Shown: positions 42,083 to 51,120 of the stretch, one piece after another
Layout: each line of letters opens with the position of its first letter
How positions within the stretch are numbered: position 1 is the first letter of the stretch
Source: an uncultured Lachnospiraceae bacterium
GTDB taxonomy: Bacteria; Bacillota; Clostridia; Lachnospirales; Lachnospiraceae
Assembly: GCA_910579505.1 (NCBI GenBank)
Contig: CAJTTZ010000006.1
Coordinates: forward strand, 124,001 to 188,000
Direction of reading: 5' to 3'
Length of the DNA: 64,000 nucleotides
The notes under the pieces: model-generated
What the model saw: the letters and a program-made list of their open reading frames with translations, nothing else
Told to the model about the DNA's origin: nothing
Databases searched by the model: none
Translations under genes and position numbers: made by a program

Positions 42083-42111
42083 TTGACTTTTTATTATCAC
42101 TATGATAATAT
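42083..42111 (+). promoter_or_regulatory. Promoter and operator of the ABC transporter operon
   Basis: TTGACT (42083-42088) and TAATAT (42106-42111) are 17 bases apart. The palindrome TATTATCA-CTA-TGATAATA (42092-42110) has 8-bp arms and covers the spacer and -10. It matches the site at 41464. Confidence 0.78.
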
Positions 42112-42142
42112 TATTGAAACGATAAAAATGGAGGTAAAAACA

Positions 42143-42346
42143 TTGAACACATTATTTGAAATTCTGCCTTTGCTTGTTCCTGTTCTGCTGATAGACGTTG
42201 CCCTTGCAGCAGCGGCAGTAAAACACATTTTACGGCACCCGCGCTATCGCTTTGGGAACAGTGCCATATGGCTTGTAATTGTTGTAGTTATCCTGCTCTT
42301 TGGACCGATTATTTATTTTGTCTTTGGAAAGGGGGAGAACGAATGA
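42143..42346 (+). CDS. Small PLDc_N domain membrane protein
   Basis: The product has 67 residues with two hydrophobic helices (ILPLLVPVLLIDVALAAAA and IWLVIVVVILLFGPIIYFVF) and the PLDc_N signature block RHPRYRFGN between them. Such short proteins are the stand-alone version of the membrane tether found before cardiolipin synthases and often precede ABC transporter genes. The TTG at 42143 is the best start because GGAGG sits 8 bases upstream; the ATG at 42128 includes the ribosome site itself. Its stop overlaps the ATPase start (ATGA), so it is translationally coupled. Confidence 0.78.
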   Translation: MNTLFEILPLLVPVLLIDVALAAAAVKHILRHPRYRFGNSAIWLVIVVVILLFGPIIYFVFGKGENE

Positions 42347-43260
42347 ACGTCCTCACAATACAAAATCTATCAAAAAGTTTTGGAAAGCAGAAAATCATTG
42401 ACAATCTTAATCTGTCTGTGCCAGAGGGAAGTGTCTTTGGTTTCATAGGGAAAAATGGAGCTGGCAAAACAACGACTATGAAAATGGTATTAGGACTGTT
42501 ACAGCCCGACAGCGGAGAAATCCATGTCTGCAATGAGCCTGTTTGCTTTGGGCAGACAAGGACAAATCAATATATTGGATATTTGCCGGACGTTCCAGAA
42601 TTTTATAATTACATGACGCCGATACAGTATCTAAATCTATGCGGAGAAGTCATTGGTCTATCTAAAACCGAAATATCAAAAAGAAGTGAAGAACTCATCT
42701 CTCTTGTCGGTCTAAACGGTATAACAAAGCAAATCGGCGGATTTTCCCGCGGTATGAAGCAGCGGTTAGGAATTGCGCAGGCATTGCTCACACAGCCCAA
42801 ATTACTGATTTGTGATGAACCGACAAGCGCGCTTGACCCCGTAGGAAGAAAAGAGATTTTGGATATTCTTTATAAAATCAGCGAAATGACAACGGTGTTA
42901 TTTTCCACTCACATTCTTTCCGATGTAGAGCGCATTTGCGACCATGCCGCCTTTTTGCATGAGGGAAAAATCGCTGTCACTGGAACACTCGCAGAAATTA
43001 AGGCTTTGCATGGGCACGACAGCCTGCTTTTAGAATTTTCGGCAGATAAAGATTTACGGCTTTTCAAGAAACAAAAATCCATAGAGTCATTGCTGCTTCA
43101 TTCCGAAGAAAATAACAGGGAACTTATTTTGCATAGCCGCGATATGGTAAGTGTGCAAAAATCCTTGTTCCGCGTACTTGCGGGAACGGGGATTTGCCCC
43201 GTAAAAATAGAACTTATGGAGCCGTCCCTTGAAAGTCTGTTTTTGGAGGTGGTGAAATGA
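42343..43260 (+). CDS. ABC transporter ATPase (export type)
   Basis: The product has 305 residues. The ATPase domain has Walker A GFIGKNGAGKTTTMKM (about residue 35), signature GGFSRGMKQRLGIAQ and Walker B LLICDEPTSALDPVG. A C-terminal extension of about 90 residues (DKDLRLFKKQKSIESLLLHS) follows, as in CcmA/BcrA-type export ATPases. It works with the single permease of 252 residues downstream as an exporter, most like bacitracin or lantibiotic-immunity transporters. The ATG has GGGGGAG upstream. Bases here are visibly more AT-rich than the flanking genes. Confidence 0.86.
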   Translation: MNVLTIQNLSKSFGKQKIIDNLNLSVPEGSVFGFIGKNGAGKTTTMKMVLGLLQPDSGEIHVCNEPVCFGQTRTNQYIGYLPDVPEFYNYMTPIQYLNLCGEVIGLSKTEISKRSEELISLVGLNGITKQIGGFSRGMKQRLGIAQALLTQPKLLICDEPTSALDPVGRKEILDILYKISEMTTVLFSTHILSDVERICDHAAFLHEGKIAVTGTLAEIKALHGHDSLLLEFSADKDLRLFKKQKSIESLLLHSEENNRELILHSRDMVSVQKSLFRVLAGTGICPVKIELMEPSLESLFLEVVK

Positions 43261-44015
43261 GTGGATATATTGCTTTTGTAAAAAAAGAATTTACGGAAAA
43301 TATGAGAAACTATCGTTTTCTTATCCTGTTTGCAGTCTTTCTGATTTTCGGTATTATGAGCGCGTTTCTTGCAAAATTTACGCCGGAAATTTTATCGGCT
43401 TTATCCGAAGATATGGAAATGACCTCTGAGCCAGTCGCTTTGGACGCATGGAAACAGTTTTACAAGAACATTTCCGGCGTTGGGTTCAGCGCATTTATCA
43501 TTTTGTTTGGAAGCTGTCTGTCAAATGAATATTCCAAGGGAACCTTAGTTTTAATGGTTACAAAAGGGCTGTCCCGTAAAGCCGTTATCCTTGCAAAATA
43601 TACGGCAACCGCCGCGCTTATGACAATCAGCTATTGGATTGGATATGCTGCGGCATACTTTTACACAGCTCTTTTGTGGAATAATAGCAGCCTTTCAAAT
43701 GTTGCTTTATCTGCATTCTCACTTTGGATAATAGGCTTTCTGTATTTGAGTATTCTGATGATTGGGTGCGTAATATTCAAGCAGACTTTCACAAGCATAC
43801 TTTTTACGGGCGGTATTGTTGCTCTTATATCTTTGCTTGGAATGATTGAACCGATTGCTAAATTCAATCCATTTATCTTAACATCAAAAAATGTATATTT
43901 AATTTCCGGCGAAGTTGTTCCGGCAGAATTTATAATACCTGCTTTGATTTCCATTGTCTTATCCATTTTGGGGGTATTAATTGCCATTCGCCTTTTTAAC
44001 AAAAAACAGCTTTGA
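43257..44015 (+). CDS. ABC-2 type export permease
   Basis: The product has 252 residues with six membrane helices and the ABC-2 permease pattern, including FSAFIILFGSCLSNEYSKGTLVLMVTKGLSRK, which is the family's hallmark coupling loop. It is the membrane partner of the ATPase it overlaps by 4 bases (ATGA), after GGAGGTGG. The pair should form a homodimeric permease exporter. Substrate is unknown; the local repressor suggests induction by it. A palindrome and a terminator follow. Confidence 0.84.
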   Translation: MSGYIAFVKKEFTENMRNYRFLILFAVFLIFGIMSAFLAKFTPEILSALSEDMEMTSEPVALDAWKQFYKNISGVGFSAFIILFGSCLSNEYSKGTLVLMVTKGLSRKAVILAKYTATAALMTISYWIGYAAAYFYTALLWNNSSLSNVALSAFSLWIIGFLYLSILMIGCVIFKQTFTSILFTGGIVALISLLGMIEPIAKFNPFILTSKNVYLISGEVVPAEFIIPALISIVLSILGVLIAIRLFNKKQL

Positions 44016-44030
44016 AAATTCTATCCGCAG

Positions 44031-44048
44031 AAGCGGAATATTCCGCTT
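44031..44048. repeat. Perfect 18-bp palindrome after the permease gene
   Basis: AAGCGGAATATTCCGCTT is a perfect palindrome 16 bases after the permease stop. It could be the stem of an RNA hairpin or a protein site; no T run follows. Confidence 0.5.
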
Positions 44049-44100
44049 ACAAATATGACCTTTCAATTCATTTAGTGTGCATTAATAACTCATATTATTC

Positions 44101-44135
44101 AAACGCCCATGTAGCCTTATTCTTCATGGGCGTTT
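44101..44135 (+). terminator. Terminator of the ABC transporter operon
   Basis: AAACGCCCATG (44101-44111) pairs with CATGGGCGTTT (44125-44135), an 11-bp stem. The following GTAAAATTGTTCC is only weakly T-rich. Confidence 0.6.
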
Positions 44136-44221
44136 GTAAAATTGTTCCCCGCAAAGCCGCTTGTTTTTCCTTTACAGCTATTATATTATATTTTATGGAA
44201 AAATGATTTGCAACGGAGTGT

Positions 44222-44920
44222 ATGACTATGCCTCAGGAAATTTTACTTTTGGAGGATGATGACAACCTCAACCACGCTGTCAGTCTGAAATTAAAGAAAG
44301 AGGGATACACCGTCCACAGCGCATTTACCGTGAAGGAAGCTTTTTCTCTTTTCCGGCAGGTTTCTCCTTCTCTGATTATCTGTGATATCACATTGCCCGA
44401 CGGAAACGGTCTGGATTTTTGTTCCCGCATACGGCAGGAGAGCGACGTGCTTTTCCTGTTTCTGACCGCCCTTGACAGAGAGGAAGATATCGTGGCGGGC
44501 TACCGGCAGGGCGCGGACGATTATATCACCAAACCCTTTTCCCTCGCCGCGCTGGCATCCAAGGTAGGCGCGCTCCTAAAACGTTTCCCGGCGGAGGCGC
44601 CAAAGACAATCGTCTCTGGAAACATCACGCTCTACCCGGAAGAAAAGCGGGTCACGAAGGACGGGGAACCCTTGACGCTGACTGCGAGGGAATACTCCCT
44701 GCTCGCTTTCTTTATGGAAAATCCTATGAAAGTTCTGTCACGCGGGCAGCTCTTGGAAGCCATCTGGGACATCGAGGGCAATTTTGTCGATGAGAATACC
44801 CTCTCCGTCAATATCAGAAGACTGCGAGAAAAAATGGAGGACAATCCTTCTACCCCCGCCATCCTGAAAAATATCCGGGGACTGGGCTATATCTGGGAAA
44901 GGAAATGTGAAAAACGATGA
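44222..44920 (+). CDS. OmpR-family response regulator of the FtsX-type ABC transporter
   Basis: The product has 232 residues. The receiver has acidic residues EDDD (11-14), Asp55 in SLIICDITLPDGNG and Lys in DYITKPFSLAA. The winged helix (140-230) includes REYSLLAFFMENPMKVLSRGQLLEAIWD and SVNIRRLREKMEDN. It overlaps the kinase gene by 4 bases and stands before an ATPase and FtsX-type permease pair, so it is the likely activator of that transporter. The tandem box TTGTAAG-N4-CTGTAAG before the ATPase gene is its probable target. An ATG 6 bases inside (MPQEI) is an alternative start. Confidence 0.87.
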   Translation: MTMPQEILLLEDDDNLNHAVSLKLKKEGYTVHSAFTVKEAFSLFRQVSPSLIICDITLPDGNGLDFCSRIRQESDVLFLFLTALDREEDIVAGYRQGADDYITKPFSLAALASKVGALLKRFPAEAPKTIVSGNITLYPEEKRVTKDGEPLTLTAREYSLLAFFMENPMKVLSRGQLLEAIWDIEGNFVDENTLSVNIRRLREKMEDNPSTPAILKNIRGLGYIWERKCEKR

Positions 44921-46191
44921 CAACCACTTTGAAAACATCAGGGTTTGCATGGAAAACCTGTGCGCTTATTTCGTGCCTCTCCGTGCTTTTTGTCTGCATA
45001 TACGGTTTCTGGGGATTTTCCCTTCTGAACGCGCAATATACATTGGAACAGAAACAATACGGGAATATCGCGGGCGCGATTCTCTCCGAATACCCCGAGG
45101 CGGAGCAGACACTGATCGCCGCCATGCAGGACACAGATTACGACTATCTGGACAAGGGATTTTCCCTCCTTACCAAATACGGATACCGGGAAAACATGCT
45201 GATGACCGATGTCCCTTACTACCATTCCGCTCTCCTGTCCTTCTTTTCCCTTCTGGCTGTCATCCTCATCATTGATCTCCTCCTCATCGCGCTCTGTTTC
45301 TTTTTCTTTTATAAAAGCCGGAGACAACAGGAATGGCGTCTGCATGAAATACTGGAATTTTATCTTGCGGACAACTATTCGCCCCTTGTGGAGCAGAAAA
45401 GCCGGAAGCCTGTTTTTAGCGAATCCTTCACCGATACCCTCCTCAAACTGGGACATAAGCTGAAGGCAAAAACACAGGCGCTGGAAGAAGAGCGTGACCA
45501 CACAAAAACGCTTGTCACCGATATCTCCCATCAGTTGAAAACACCTGTCAGCGCCTTGAAAAGCTGTTTTGCCATGTGTATGGAGGCTGATTCCGAAACG
45601 GAACGCGCCGATTTTCTGGAAAGATGCGCCGGACAATTGTCACATCTGGAAAATTTGATGACTGAATTAGTCAACATCTCCCGTCTGGAAACCGACATGG
45701 TTACACTGAAACAGGAGCACGTCTTTTTGTCCGATCTGCTCGCTGACGCTGTGAATATGATATATGAAAAAACACTGCCTAAAAATATCACCGTAGAGCT
45801 GCTTGAGCCCGACGGAGAAACCGATTCCCACATCCCACTGTTTTTGGACAGGCGCTGGACTGCCGAGGCGGTTGCAAACCTTCTGGACAACGCAGTCAAA
45901 TATTCCCCGGCAGACAGCACGGTAACCTTGCGGCTCCACCAGTTTTACAGCTATATCAGTCTGGAAATTGAGGACGAGGGCATCGGCGTCTCCCCGGAGG
46001 ATGCCAGCCGGATCTTCCAGCGTTTCTACCGGGGCAGCCACCCGGTCGTCAAACAGACCGAAGGCTCCGGCGTGGGGCTTTATCTGACCAGACGCATTTT
46101 GGAAGCGCAGGGCGGTACCATAAGCGTAAAACCGACAGCGGAGAAAGGAAGTATTTTCACCGTTCATCTCCCCCTGCCGGAATATATGTAA
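44917..46191 (+). CDS. Sensor histidine kinase of the FtsX-type ABC transporter
   Basis: The product has 424 residues. Helices at about 12-36 and 107-132 flank an extracytoplasmic region of 70 residues. The kinase core follows: His in TDISHQLKTPVSALKSC, N-box VANLLDNAVKYSPAD, F-box ASRIFQRFYRGSHP and G-box GSGVGLYLTRRILEAQGG. With a regulator, an ATPase and a large FtsX permease downstream, it belongs to the class of antimicrobial-peptide responsive systems, but the extracytoplasmic domain is larger than in intramembrane sensors of the BceS type. Translation is coupled to the regulator (ATGA). Confidence 0.86.
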   Translation: MTTTLKTSGFAWKTCALISCLSVLFVCIYGFWGFSLLNAQYTLEQKQYGNIAGAILSEYPEAEQTLIAAMQDTDYDYLDKGFSLLTKYGYRENMLMTDVPYYHSALLSFFSLLAVILIIDLLLIALCFFFFYKSRRQQEWRLHEILEFYLADNYSPLVEQKSRKPVFSESFTDTLLKLGHKLKAKTQALEEERDHTKTLVTDISHQLKTPVSALKSCFAMCMEADSETERADFLERCAGQLSHLENLMTELVNISRLETDMVTLKQEHVFLSDLLADAVNMIYEKTLPKNITVELLEPDGETDSHIPLFLDRRWTAEAVANLLDNAVKYSPADSTVTLRLHQFYSYISLEIEDEGIGVSPEDASRIFQRFYRGSHPVVKQTEGSGVGLYLTRRILEAQGGTISVKPTAEKGSIFTVHLPLPEYM

Positions 46192-46238
46192 ATGGAAACC
46201 GGCAGTCCAATTTCATAAGCTTTTAATTTTTTTGCATT

Positions 46239-46277
46239 TTGTAAGTCTCCTGTAAGATTACTGCCGTAATCTATATT
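46239..46277 (+). promoter_or_regulatory. Tandem regulator box and -10 of the FtsX-type ABC operon
   Basis: TTGTAAG (46239-46245) and CTGTAAG (46250-46256) are direct repeats 11 bases apart, one helical turn, as bound by OmpR-type regulators. They replace a good -35 box for the -10 box TATATT (46272-46277). The spacing implies an activator-dependent promoter. Confidence 0.6.
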
Positions 46278-46306
46278 TATAAACAAAGAGAAAGGCAGGA
46301 TCGTAT

Positions 46307-47023
46307 ATGAAAAACCACACGGACATTATCTTAAAAACTGAGGACTTATGCAAATATTACGGCACAGGCGACAATCAGGTCAAAGCCGTTGATCACGTCA
46401 ATCTGGAAATCCGGCAGGGCGAGTTTGTCTCCATCGTCGGCAAATCGGGCAGCGGCAAGTCCACGCTGCTTCACATGCTGGGCGGGCTGGACAATCCCTC
46501 CTCCGGCAAGGTCTTTATCGACGGGGAAAACATCGCCTCCTTCAAGGAGGAAAAGCTCTCAAAAATCCGCCGCCGCAAAATCGGCTTCATTTTTCAGGCT
46601 TACAATCTCATCCCCTCCCTCAACGTGTGGGAGAACATCGTCCTTCCCCTCGGACTGGACGGCAAACCCATAGACGAATCGTTTATAACCGATATTATAA
46701 AGACGCTTGGGCTTTCGGACAGAGTAAAGCATCTCCCCAACACCCTGTCTGGCGGTCAGCAGCAGAGATGCGCCATCGCCAGAGCCATTGCGGCAAAGCC
46801 TTCCATCATACTCGCCGACGAGCCCACCGGCAATCTGGACACCCGTACCGGCGATGAGACGATGGCTCTCTTAAAGGCATCCGCCGCGAAATACGGGCAG
46901 ACCCTCGTGGTCATCACCCACAATGAGGAAGTGGCACAGATGGCGGAGCGCACGATCATTCTGGCGGACGGACGCATCCTCTCCTCCGGGGAAAGCGAGG
47001 TGGATTCCGATGAAGAGAACTAA
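46307..47023 (+). CDS. ABC transporter ATPase, MacB/LolD type
   Basis: The product has 238 residues. Motifs are Walker A VGKSGSGKSTLLHMLGGLD, Q-loop NLIPSLNVWENIVLP, signature NTLSGGQQQRCAIARAI and Walker B SIILADEPTGNLDT, the classic MacB/LolD/BceA sequence. It should power the mechanotransmission permease encoded next, which is overlapped by 14 bases. It belongs to an operon regulated by the two-component pair directly upstream. The most likely role is response to, or export or removal of, membrane-active peptides. Confidence 0.87.
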   Translation: MKNHTDIILKTEDLCKYYGTGDNQVKAVDHVNLEIRQGEFVSIVGKSGSGKSTLLHMLGGLDNPSSGKVFIDGENIASFKEEKLSKIRRRKIGFIFQAYNLIPSLNVWENIVLPLGLDGKPIDESFITDIIKTLGLSDRVKHLPNTLSGGQQQRCAIARAIAAKPSIILADEPTGNLDTRTGDETMALLKASAAKYGQTLVVITHNEEVAQMAERTIILADGRILSSGESEVDSDEEN

Positions 47024-49526
47024 TACGGTAAGGAGCCTTGCACTGAGTAAGCTGCGCTACAATAAAAGCCGCACCATGCTCACCGGCATCGCCATCATGC
47101 TCACCACCATGCTGCTCATGGCAATCGGCACGGTCGGCACCGGCGCACTGGATATGAACCGGCAGATGTACGCGCTGGCGGACTATCATGCCCGCTTTGG
47201 CGGCTTAACGCCCGAACAGGTAAATGTCCTGTCAAATCATATTCAGGTGGAAGCGCTAACCACCGCAGAAGTCTTTGCATATATCGAAAACGGAAAGATG
47301 AACGGCGCCCTTACCTATCAGGAGACCCTAAAGAATGAACAGTCCGCAGACGACGGCTCCTTGCACTCTGTGGCGCTTGCCTCCGGGCATTATCCCGAAG
47401 CGGAGGACGAAATCTGCTCCTCCCCCGCCTTCTTCCGCCGCGTCGGCGCAGAGCCTGTCATCGGCGGCAAAGTAACCCTCTCTTTCCGGGTAGGCGGCAA
47501 AGGGAAAATTCTGACCAGAGAATTTACCATCAGCGGTTTGGAGCCGGACGTGGAAATCTCCGATCAGATCGACGACAGCCGCCTGATGTGGACCGGCCGC
47601 ATCTCCAAAGCACTTTTAGACAAGTACGAAGCGGACGGGCTTTACGAATCCGAGCTGGACGCCACCCTGCGCGTCTACGGGGAAGAGGATCTGACCTTTG
47701 ATGAAATGACAGACCGGATCAACGCTGTCGCTGCGGATATCGGGCTGGACGAGGGACGGGTCAATATCAACAAGGAATATCTTTTCACCGCAACCGACCC
47801 GGGTACGGAAGCCATGGCTATCATGGCTGTCATCGGTCTGATTGTGATCTTCTTTTCCTCTCTGGTGATCTACAGCATCTACTATGTGGGCGTGATCACC
47901 GATGTGCAGGAGATCGGCAAGTTAAAAGCGCTGGGCGCGTCGGGACGCCAGATCGCCAGATTGTTTTACTGGCAGGGCGCCATCGTGTCCGCCTTTGCGG
48001 TTCCTGTGGGGCTGTTACTCGGCTTTCTGCTGCCCTACCTGCTGTTTCCGCTGGCTTTGTGGGCATACAGCAGCGGTTCCGCCATTAGCTCCTACTCCCG
48101 CGACGCGGCAGAAGCGGTCATCGGACAGCTTCACATGTTTTCCCTGCCCGTGCTGCTCATAGCGGCTTTGGCTTCGCTGATCACTGTAGCCGTCTCATTG
48201 CGAAAGCCCATCCGCATGGCGAAAAAAGTTTCCCCGGTGGAAGCCATCCGCTATCAGGAAAACACAAATGACCGCAAGAGCCGCAAGGGACACGCCGAGG
48301 TAAAGGTGTCCACGCTGACCCTTGCCAATCTGACACGCAACAGGAAGCGTACCGCCGTCACCATCCTCACCATGGGTTTAAGCTGTGTGCTCTTTATATG
48401 TGTATCCGCCGTGCTATGCAGTGTCAGCGCGGAGGATCTGGCGAGAAGAAGCATCCCCAGAGGCGATTTTCGCATCGCTCTGGACTATGCCCTCTATAAT
48501 GATAAGGAATATCCCGAAAACAATCTGGAAAATCTGGTACAGCAGGAATATTTCAGCGAGGCTTTTCTTTCCAGACTGTCCTCCATAGAGGGCGTGGAAT
48601 CCGTGGAGCGTGCGCCCGGTAAAATCATTTCCTCCACTGATATGGAGTCGCCCATGTACGAAGAATATGAGAACCACCTGCCGCTCTCCTACTTTACCAG
48701 AGATGATGTGGCGGAGCTGAGCGCCTGTCTGGAACAGGGCAGCATCGACTACGACCGCATGACGGCAAACAACGAGATCATCTGCACCCATGTTTACTAT
48801 TTTAATGAGTACGGTATTTCCATAGGCGATGTCCTCCCGATCACCCTCCACGACGGCAGCCGGGAAATTCCCTTGACGGTGACGCTCGGCGCACTGACAG
48901 AGCCGGATTCCGATTTTGCTCTTCTGGTTATGACGGAGGATACATGGAACAGTCTGGGACTGACCTGCGATCCCACCACATCCATCTATCTGCACGTGGA
49001 CGACGCGCACTATGACAGCGTGAAAGAGATTTTGATGGAACTGGCAGCTGAAAACGGACACTTTACACTCTATTGCATGGATGTAGAGCTGGCGATCGGA
49101 CACTCTTCCATCGATCTGATGAAGAATCCGCTCTATCTGCTTCTGATCCTGATCGCCGTGATCGGTTTTATCAATCTGATCAACACGATGATCACCAGCA
49201 TCGTCACGCGGAAGAAGGAGCTGGGCATTCTGCAGGCTCTCGGTCTCTCTGACAGACAGCTTGTGCGTATGCTTTCCGGGGAAGGGCTTGTCTTCACAGC
49301 GGGCACGCTGCTGATCAGCCTGACTCTCGGCAACGCAGCCGGATATCTGCTATTCCTCTGGGCAAAAGACGAACACCTTATGAGCATCAGCCACTACCAC
49401 TATCCCCTCTGGGAAACCGTCGGGCTCGCATCGGTTCTTCTGCTCGGCCAGGCAGCAATTACGCTGTTTATCAGCAAAAAGGTAAAGAGGGAGAGCCTGA
49501 TCGACCGCATCAGAAACGAAGAATAG
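47010..49526 (+). CDS. Large FtsX-type ABC permease
   Basis: The product has 838 residues. An N-terminal helix and a large extracytoplasmic domain (about 60-260) are followed by three FtsX helices (ELGKLKALGASGRQIARLF region), a central helix at about 450-470, a second extracytoplasmic region and three more FtsX helices (KELGILQALGLSDRQLVRML). This is a double-FtsX permease, so one protein may suffice for a transporter. Start at 47010 is chosen because GAGGTGG lies 8 bases upstream and the protein then begins with a typical MKRTNTVRSLALSKLRYN. Substrate is unknown. Confidence 0.84.
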   Translation: MKRTNTVRSLALSKLRYNKSRTMLTGIAIMLTTMLLMAIGTVGTGALDMNRQMYALADYHARFGGLTPEQVNVLSNHIQVEALTTAEVFAYIENGKMNGALTYQETLKNEQSADDGSLHSVALASGHYPEAEDEICSSPAFFRRVGAEPVIGGKVTLSFRVGGKGKILTREFTISGLEPDVEISDQIDDSRLMWTGRISKALLDKYEADGLYESELDATLRVYGEEDLTFDEMTDRINAVAADIGLDEGRVNINKEYLFTATDPGTEAMAIMAVIGLIVIFFSSLVIYSIYYVGVITDVQEIGKLKALGASGRQIARLFYWQGAIVSAFAVPVGLLLGFLLPYLLFPLALWAYSSGSAISSYSRDAAEAVIGQLHMFSLPVLLIAALASLITVAVSLRKPIRMAKKVSPVEAIRYQENTNDRKSRKGHAEVKVSTLTLANLTRNRKRTAVTILTMGLSCVLFICVSAVLCSVSAEDLARRSIPRGDFRIALDYALYNDKEYPENNLENLVQQEYFSEAFLSRLSSIEGVESVERAPGKIISSTDMESPMYEEYENHLPLSYFTRDDVAELSACLEQGSIDYDRMTANNEIICTHVYYFNEYGISIGDVLPITLHDGSREIPLTVTLGALTEPDSDFALLVMTEDTWNSLGLTCDPTTSIYLHVDDAHYDSVKEILMELAAENGHFTLYCMDVELAIGHSSIDLMKNPLYLLLILIAVIGFINLINTMITSIVTRKKELGILQALGLSDRQLVRMLSGEGLVFTAGTLLISLTLGNAAGYLLFLWAKDEHLMSISHYHYPLWETVGLASVLLLGQAAITLFISKKVKRESLIDRIRNEE

Positions 49527-49571
49527 GAATTGGCAATAATAGACAAATTTTTCTCATCTTTCACCATTTTA

Positions 49572-49600
49572 TTGTATATTAACACAAAAAGTATTATAAT
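49572..49600 (+). promoter_or_regulatory. Promoter of the chemotaxis receptor gene
   Basis: TTGTAT (49572-49577) and TATAAT (49595-49600) are 17 bases apart, 61 bases upstream of the ATG. Confidence 0.7.
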
Positions 49601-49631
49601 AAACGCGGGTCTTTGATCCGTGTTTATTTTT
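49601..49631 (+). terminator. Terminator-like hairpin at the start of the receptor transcript
   Basis: AAACGCGG (49601-49608) pairs with CCGTGTTT (49618-49625), with ATTTTTGT after it. It would form at the very 5' end of the receptor mRNA and could attenuate or stabilise it. No c-di-GMP riboswitch core is recognisable. Confidence 0.35.
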
Positions 49632-49661
49632 GTATCAACTTTTTAAAGGGGGACACTTGCC

Positions 49662-51116
49662 ATGACAAAAGAACAATACCGGGTTGCCAATTCCAAAATT
49701 TTTCCTGTTGTTATGATCATACTGGGGTATTTTCTGATCACTTTCACCCTTTCCATTATTGCCGGAAACCACACATGGAAAATATGGATACAGATCGGCT
49801 TTACGATCTTCTCCATCCTTATCAGCATTTTGGCGCTCGCCAAAAACAGGGAGACCAAGGCATGTTCCATTGTTCTCATGGGTTCCTGCGCCCTCGCATA
49901 CACGATCATTGTTCTATTGAACAATAGTGTTGGTATTTATACATATGTATTTGCGCTGATTGTCTCCTCCATGGCTTTCCTGAATGTGCGGCTTGCCGTC
50001 TGGGGCAACTCCGTTGCCATCGCCGCCAATCTGCTTCGCATATTCATTAACTTTACCACGGAAGGCGACTATATCAGCCGATCCATTGTTGATGTTTTTT
50101 CCCTGCTGCTGGTGGCACTTGTATCCATCACGGTTACCCGCCTGCTAATCCGTTTCAATGAGGAAAACATGGCCTCCATCACCGAAGCTGCCAAAGAGCA
50201 GGAACTGACTAACCAGACCATGAGTCAGGTAGCTGACGAAATCTCAGCTCATTTTTCAGATGCGATGCAGATGGTGGACGAGTTGAAGCAATGTGTGGAT
50301 ACCTGTAATTTCGCCATGGAAAACATTGCCGACAGCACAGAAAACACAGCCGATGCCATTCAGGCACAGGCCTCCATGTGTGTGGAAATCCACACAGCCT
50401 CCGATACGGCGGAAGGAGAGATACAGGCAATGATGGATGCCTCTGACAGAACCATGCGGACTATCTCGGAAGGTTCCGCGGAGATACAGCACCTGAAAGA
50501 GCAGGCGCAGAATGTAGCTGCCGCAAGCGACAGCACTGTGCAGGTAATTTCCCGACTGACAGCACAGATCAACAACGTGCAGGAATTTATCGGTACCATC
50601 TTAAATATCGCCGGAAAGACAAACCTACTTGCCCTAAATGCTTCCATCGAAGCCGCCAGAGCTGGCGAAGCGGGAAAAGGCTTTGCCGTGGTAGCTGATG
50701 AAATCCGGGAACTTTCCGCGCAGACCAAGGAGGCTTCCAACAATATCACCGCCATTATCAGCGAACTGAATGCAGATGCAAAATCCGCCAATGACAGTAT
50801 TGAAAACTCTGCTGCCTCCGTTCACACACAAAATGAAATGATTGAAAATATGCGCGGCCGTTTTGACAATATTTATCAGGAAATGACTGCATTAGCCGCC
50901 AAAGTAAAAAATACGGAGGAGAGCGTCAATGTGATACTCACCTCCACAGATACCATCTCAGAAAATATAACCCACCTCTCCGCCACGAGCGAAGAGGTTG
51001 CCGCCTCCTCTACCGAGGGGCTCCGCACTTCGGAAACCTCCGTGAAGAACATGAACGCATGCAAGGAAGTTCTGGAAAAGATTTCCTCCCTTGCCATGAC
51101 GCTCAAAGCGAATTAA
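49662..51116 (+). CDS. Methyl-accepting chemotaxis protein
   Basis: The product has 484 residues. Six hydrophobic segments fill the first 165 residues with very short loops, so sensing is probably within the membrane. Residues 185-484 are a coiled-coil signalling domain. The hairpin tip is [41 protein letters not shown], the protein-interaction tip for CheA and CheW. No HAMP domain is evident. The start has GGGGGA 9 bases upstream. It is transcribed alone, and it ends 4 bases from fabH, convergent. The ligand is unknown. Confidence 0.86.
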   Translation: MTKEQYRVANSKIFPVVMIILGYFLITFTLSIIAGNHTWKIWIQIGFTIFSILISILALAKNRETKACSIVLMGSCALAYTIIVLLNNSVGIYTYVFALIVSSMAFLNVRLAVWGNSVAIAANLLRIFINFTTEGDYISRSIVDVFSLLLVALVSITVTRLLIRFNEENMASITEAAKEQELTNQTMSQVADEISAHFSDAMQMVDELKQCVDTCNFAMENIADSTENTADAIQAQASMCVEIHTASDTAEGEIQAMMDASDRTMRTISEGSAEIQHLKEQAQNVAAASDSTVQVISRLTAQINNVQEFIGTILNIAGKTNLLALNASIEAARAGEAGKGFAVVADEIRELSAQTKEASNNITAIISELNADAKSANDSIENSAASVHTQNEMIENMRGRFDNIYQEMTALAAKVKNTEESVNVILTSTDTISENITHLSATSEEVAASSTEGLRTSETSVKNMNACKEVLEKISSLAMTLKAN

Positions 51117-51120
51117 ACCG

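Noticed and set aside
49601..49661. Cyclic-di-GMP riboswitch before the chemoreceptor
   Set aside because: The leader is only about 55 bases and lacks the GGTCACGCACAGGG-like core.
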